DNA from: an uncultured Muribaculaceae bacterium | GTDB taxonomy: Bacteria > Bacteroidota > Bacteroidia > Bacteroidales > Muribaculaceae | DNA length: 9,085 nucleotides | NCBI GenBank assembly: GCA_910589095.1 | Contig: CAJUSN010000106.1 | Location: 1 to 9,085 of the forward strand | Direction: 5' to 3' | Part shown: one piece after another, positions 7,337 through 9,085 of the stretch | How positions within the stretch are numbered: the first letter of the stretch is position 1 | How the letters are laid out: every line of letters begins with the position of its first letter | Translations under genes and position numbers: made by a program | Notes under the pieces: generated by a model | What the model saw: the letters and a program-made list of their open reading frames with translations, nothing else | What the model was told of the DNA's origin: nothing | Database searches by the model: none

Positions 7337-8125
7337 ATGAGAAAGATTGTTGCAATGATTCTGTTTGGCTTTTGTGTGATCACTTCTGGTGGGCTAAACG
7401 GATCCTTAACTACTGGAGATAATTGCGGCATGAAACATGGGGAGGAAGTATATGGCAGTCGTAATAAGCTAAATGATGAAGGTGGATTGCCACTGAGATT
7501 TGTCAGCAGTGGCTCAAAGGTGTGGCTTGATGACTCATTGGTAAATCGCAATTCGTCATATGATACTATATTTACCATCACTAACTGGCAGCCGCGGTAT
7601 CCTGAGCTCTATAGTGGCTTTACGGTAGAGCGCTTGGATTCAATGATGCAGCGCTGTGAGAAAGTGTTTTACGACATGTATGGACCTCGCGAGAGTTTGA
7701 AAAATGAATTGAATTTAAAAAAAATGAAGCACAATCCTGATTCAGCAGTTTTGGGTTTGTGTAAGATGTTGAACTGGGAGATATTGTTTAGAGTAGGTGG
7801 TTACTGGGCGACCTATTCCAATAATTTGGTGCCACTGTTTGATTGGTATTGGGAAGTGCACACAAATTTTACCCCCTTGCACTTTAAATACCTTGAACTT
7901 AGTCATATGAAATTTGTTGGGAATGATAAGTTTCCGCTGACGCTGGGAATGAAGTACCATAATGATTCTACAATACAATTTGCTATGTTTCAAAAATCAA
8001 GGGATATTCGTGAAGTTGTTCATTCAGATCTACGCCGTCCGTCGGGTCGCTTTAAAGAAAAGATGGACTCTGTGTTAAGTGCTCCTTGGGATGACATGGA
8101 TGGACTGTTAGACCTATTATTGTGA
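7337..8125 (+). CDS. Secreted protein, first of two tandem paralogs, unknown function
   Basis: Family not recognised. The 262-residue product begins with a signal peptide (MRKIVAMILFGFCVITSGG), so it is exported. After a variable stretch to about residue 80 comes a region shared with the next gene: WQPRYPEL at 84-91, LDSM at 100-103, YGPRESL at 115-121, DWYWEVHTNFTP at 169-180, LGMKYHND at 203-210 and KSRDIR at 220-225. Spacing between the first four blocks is identical in both proteins, so they belong to one family. The conserved block is rich in aromatic residues (Trp, Tyr) and acidic-to-basic pairs; no catalytic triad, metal site or repeat could be identified. Cysteines 30, 107 and 142 remain after export. 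A TTG at 7325 gives a four-residue longer frame, but the ATG gives the normal signal peptide. It follows the membrane-anchored gene by 79 bases and precedes the paralog by 41. Confidence 0.8.
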   Translation: MRKIVAMILFGFCVITSGGLNGSLTTGDNCGMKHGEEVYGSRNKLNDEGGLPLRFVSSGSKVWLDDSLVNRNSSYDTIFTITNWQPRYPELYSGFTVERLDSMMQRCEKVFYDMYGPRESLKNELNLKKMKHNPDSAVLGLCKMLNWEILFRVGGYWATYSNNLVPLFDWYWEVHTNFTPLHFKYLELSHMKFVGNDKFPLTLGMKYHNDSTIQFAMFQKSRDIREVVHSDLRRPSGRFKEKMDSVLSAPWDDMDGLLDLLL

Positions 8126-8166
8126 TGGCTACGAACTAAAGGCCAAGGATGTAATAAGATGGAAAT

Positions 8167-8943
8167 ATGAAGTCAAATAAAAACGATAAAAAATCCAATG
8201 CAAAGATAAAACTAAGCTTTATGAAGATTCTGACGGTTGTTTTGGTAAGTGTTATCACAGTTGCGAGCCTTGGCGCGCAAGTTTCGGAGCATCCTTGCGA
8301 TACTTGTGCCTTGTCATATTATAACACTTTAGTGAAGGAGGGGATTGTGATTCCTGATACTTGGGTAGACGAGGCTGTAAAGGTAGGTGGCTGGAAGCCA
8401 CGTTATCCTGAGTTGTTTAATGATTTCTCGTTGGAAAAAGTGGATTCTTTGGTTAACTTGTGTGAAACGTTGATTCCTGTATATTATGGGCCATGCGACA
8501 GTTTAATTAGGAAGTGCAAGGTGAATACGATAGAAGGCAAAGAGTTGCCGGAAGAATTTGATATACTTTACATAGTGGGTAGGAAATTAGAGGTGATAAA
8601 GGAAGGATATAATGTCAATATATGTGATAATCCGTTGAGAAAAATAGAATGGTACAGAAATCACAGGGGTAATATCAGTCCGAAGATTTATATGTATATG
8701 GATTTTCTATCGGAGCTTTTTTCTGGTGGAAATCTCGCGAGATCGGATGTAGATTTGGGATTAAAGTATAATGATTGGGATAATAGAAGATATGCAGTTA
8801 CAACGAAGTCTTGGGATCTAAGAGGCGAAATTGATGTAATGATAGACCATGGTGCATCGGATGAAGAATTTTTAGCAGGAGTTAAGCGGGTGTTATATGA
8901 GGAGCCGTTTTATGATTTTGAAGCCGACTTATATGATGAGTGA
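8167..8943 (+). CDS. Secreted protein, second of two tandem paralogs, unknown function
   Basis: Paralog of the preceding gene, family not recognised. Two starts are possible: the ATG at 8167 (258 residues, with a lysine- and asparagine-rich leader) or the ATG at 8221 (240 residues), which gives a textbook signal peptide MKILTVVLVSVITVASLGA. The second may be the true start; the first is used here because it sits closer to the upstream gene and follows AAGGA-like sequence. Numbered from 8221, shared blocks are WKPRYPEL 58-65, VDSL 74-77, YGPCDSL 89-95, EWYRNHRGNISP 143-154, LGLKYND 179-185 and KSWDLRGE 196-203. Cysteine-rich compared with its partner (26, 29, 81, 92, 99, 135), so disulfides are likely in the periplasm. 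The C-terminus is strongly acidic (EEPFYDFEADLYDE). Hand counts put one 60-base line of this gene near 32% GC, the lowest I sampled in the window. Confidence 0.8.
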   Translation: MKSNKNDKKSNAKIKLSFMKILTVVLVSVITVASLGAQVSEHPCDTCALSYYNTLVKEGIVIPDTWVDEAVKVGGWKPRYPELFNDFSLEKVDSLVNLCETLIPVYYGPCDSLIRKCKVNTIEGKELPEEFDILYIVGRKLEVIKEGYNVNICDNPLRKIEWYRNHRGNISPKIYMYMDFLSELFSGGNLARSDVDLGLKYNDWDNRRYAVTTKSWDLRGEIDVMIDHGASDEEFLAGVKRVLYEEPFYDFEADLYDE

Positions 8944-9085
8944 AGTGTTCATGGATTGTGGGCAGTTGCTTTTTGGTACTGATTGGCATACTAATTGTGG
9001 AAATGGAGCATGTAGTTTTGCCGACATACTTATTTCTGCGATGCAGCGCATCATTTACCGGAACATACGTGTGGCGGTTGAATAC
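8933..9085 (+). CDS. Possible start of a further gene, cut by right edge
   Basis: A plus-strand frame is open from ATGATG at 8933 and 8936 to the window end, 51 codons, overlapping the last bases of the preceding paralog in an ATGATGAGTGA arrangement. A third ATG at 8951 would place the start after the stop. The predicted beginning contains three cysteines (MDCGQ, TNCGNGAC) and then a helix-like FADILISAMQRIIYRN. No family is recognised and no signal peptide is visible. An open run of this length can occur by chance, and an opposite-strand frame is also open here, so the call rests mainly on the overlap, which is typical of co-translated genes. Confidence 0.3.
   Translation, partial: MMSEVFMDCGQLLFGTDWHTNCGNGACSFADILISAMQRIIYRNIRVAVEY

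Noticed and set aside
8944..9085. Minus-strand open frame at the right edge
   Set aside because: It is also free of stops, but continues antisense into the end of the second paralog and has no recognisable features; the plus-strand overlapping frame is somewhat better.
1..9085. CRISPR arrays, tRNA, rRNA or insertion sequences
   Set aside because: No regularly spaced direct repeats, cloverleaf-like sequence, rRNA segments or transposase motifs were seen on either strand.

Overview
The window looks like a chromosomal segment of a Bacteroidales bacterium, plausibly Muribaculaceae. Three things suggest this: the gene order pyrB-pyrI-flavin reductase-glyA as I recall it from Bacteroidales genomes, a Bacteroidetes-type promoter (TTGG, 19 bases, TAATTTTG) in front of pyrB, and a secreted Ser-type sulfatase with almost no Shine-Dalgarno sequences anywhere. 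The phylum is well supported by these traits; the family is an inference.

The window has two halves. From 6054 leftwards to the window edge there is one minus-strand gene train: pyrB, pyrI, a flavin-reductase-like protein, glyA, a sulfatase, a small secreted protein with a very basic tail, and a GNAT acetyltransferase cut by the left edge. The first five are tightly packed (ATGA overlap for pyrB/pyrI; gaps of 32, 44 and 4 bases after that), and the next gap is only 23 bases. This could be one operon read from the promoter at about 6087-6124. It would combine pyrimidine synthesis (aspartate transcarbamoylase catalytic and regulatory chains) with one-carbon metabolism (serine hydroxymethyltransferase) and, less expectedly, a cell-envelope sulfatase. 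A hairpin at 624-661 separates the GNAT gene from the rest.

From 6055 to 6624 lies a divergent intergenic region of about 570 bases. It holds the pyrB promoter, a 10-bp palindrome and a bulged 10-bp hairpin, but no convincing gene.

From 6625 to the right edge the plus strand carries AT-richer genes that I do not recognise: a membrane-anchored protein, two secreted paralogs that align almost without gaps, and the start of a possible fourth gene overlapping the end of the second paralog. This accessory block is the most likely place for something undescribed. The sequence supports a novel secreted protein family with a tandem duplication, but not a function.
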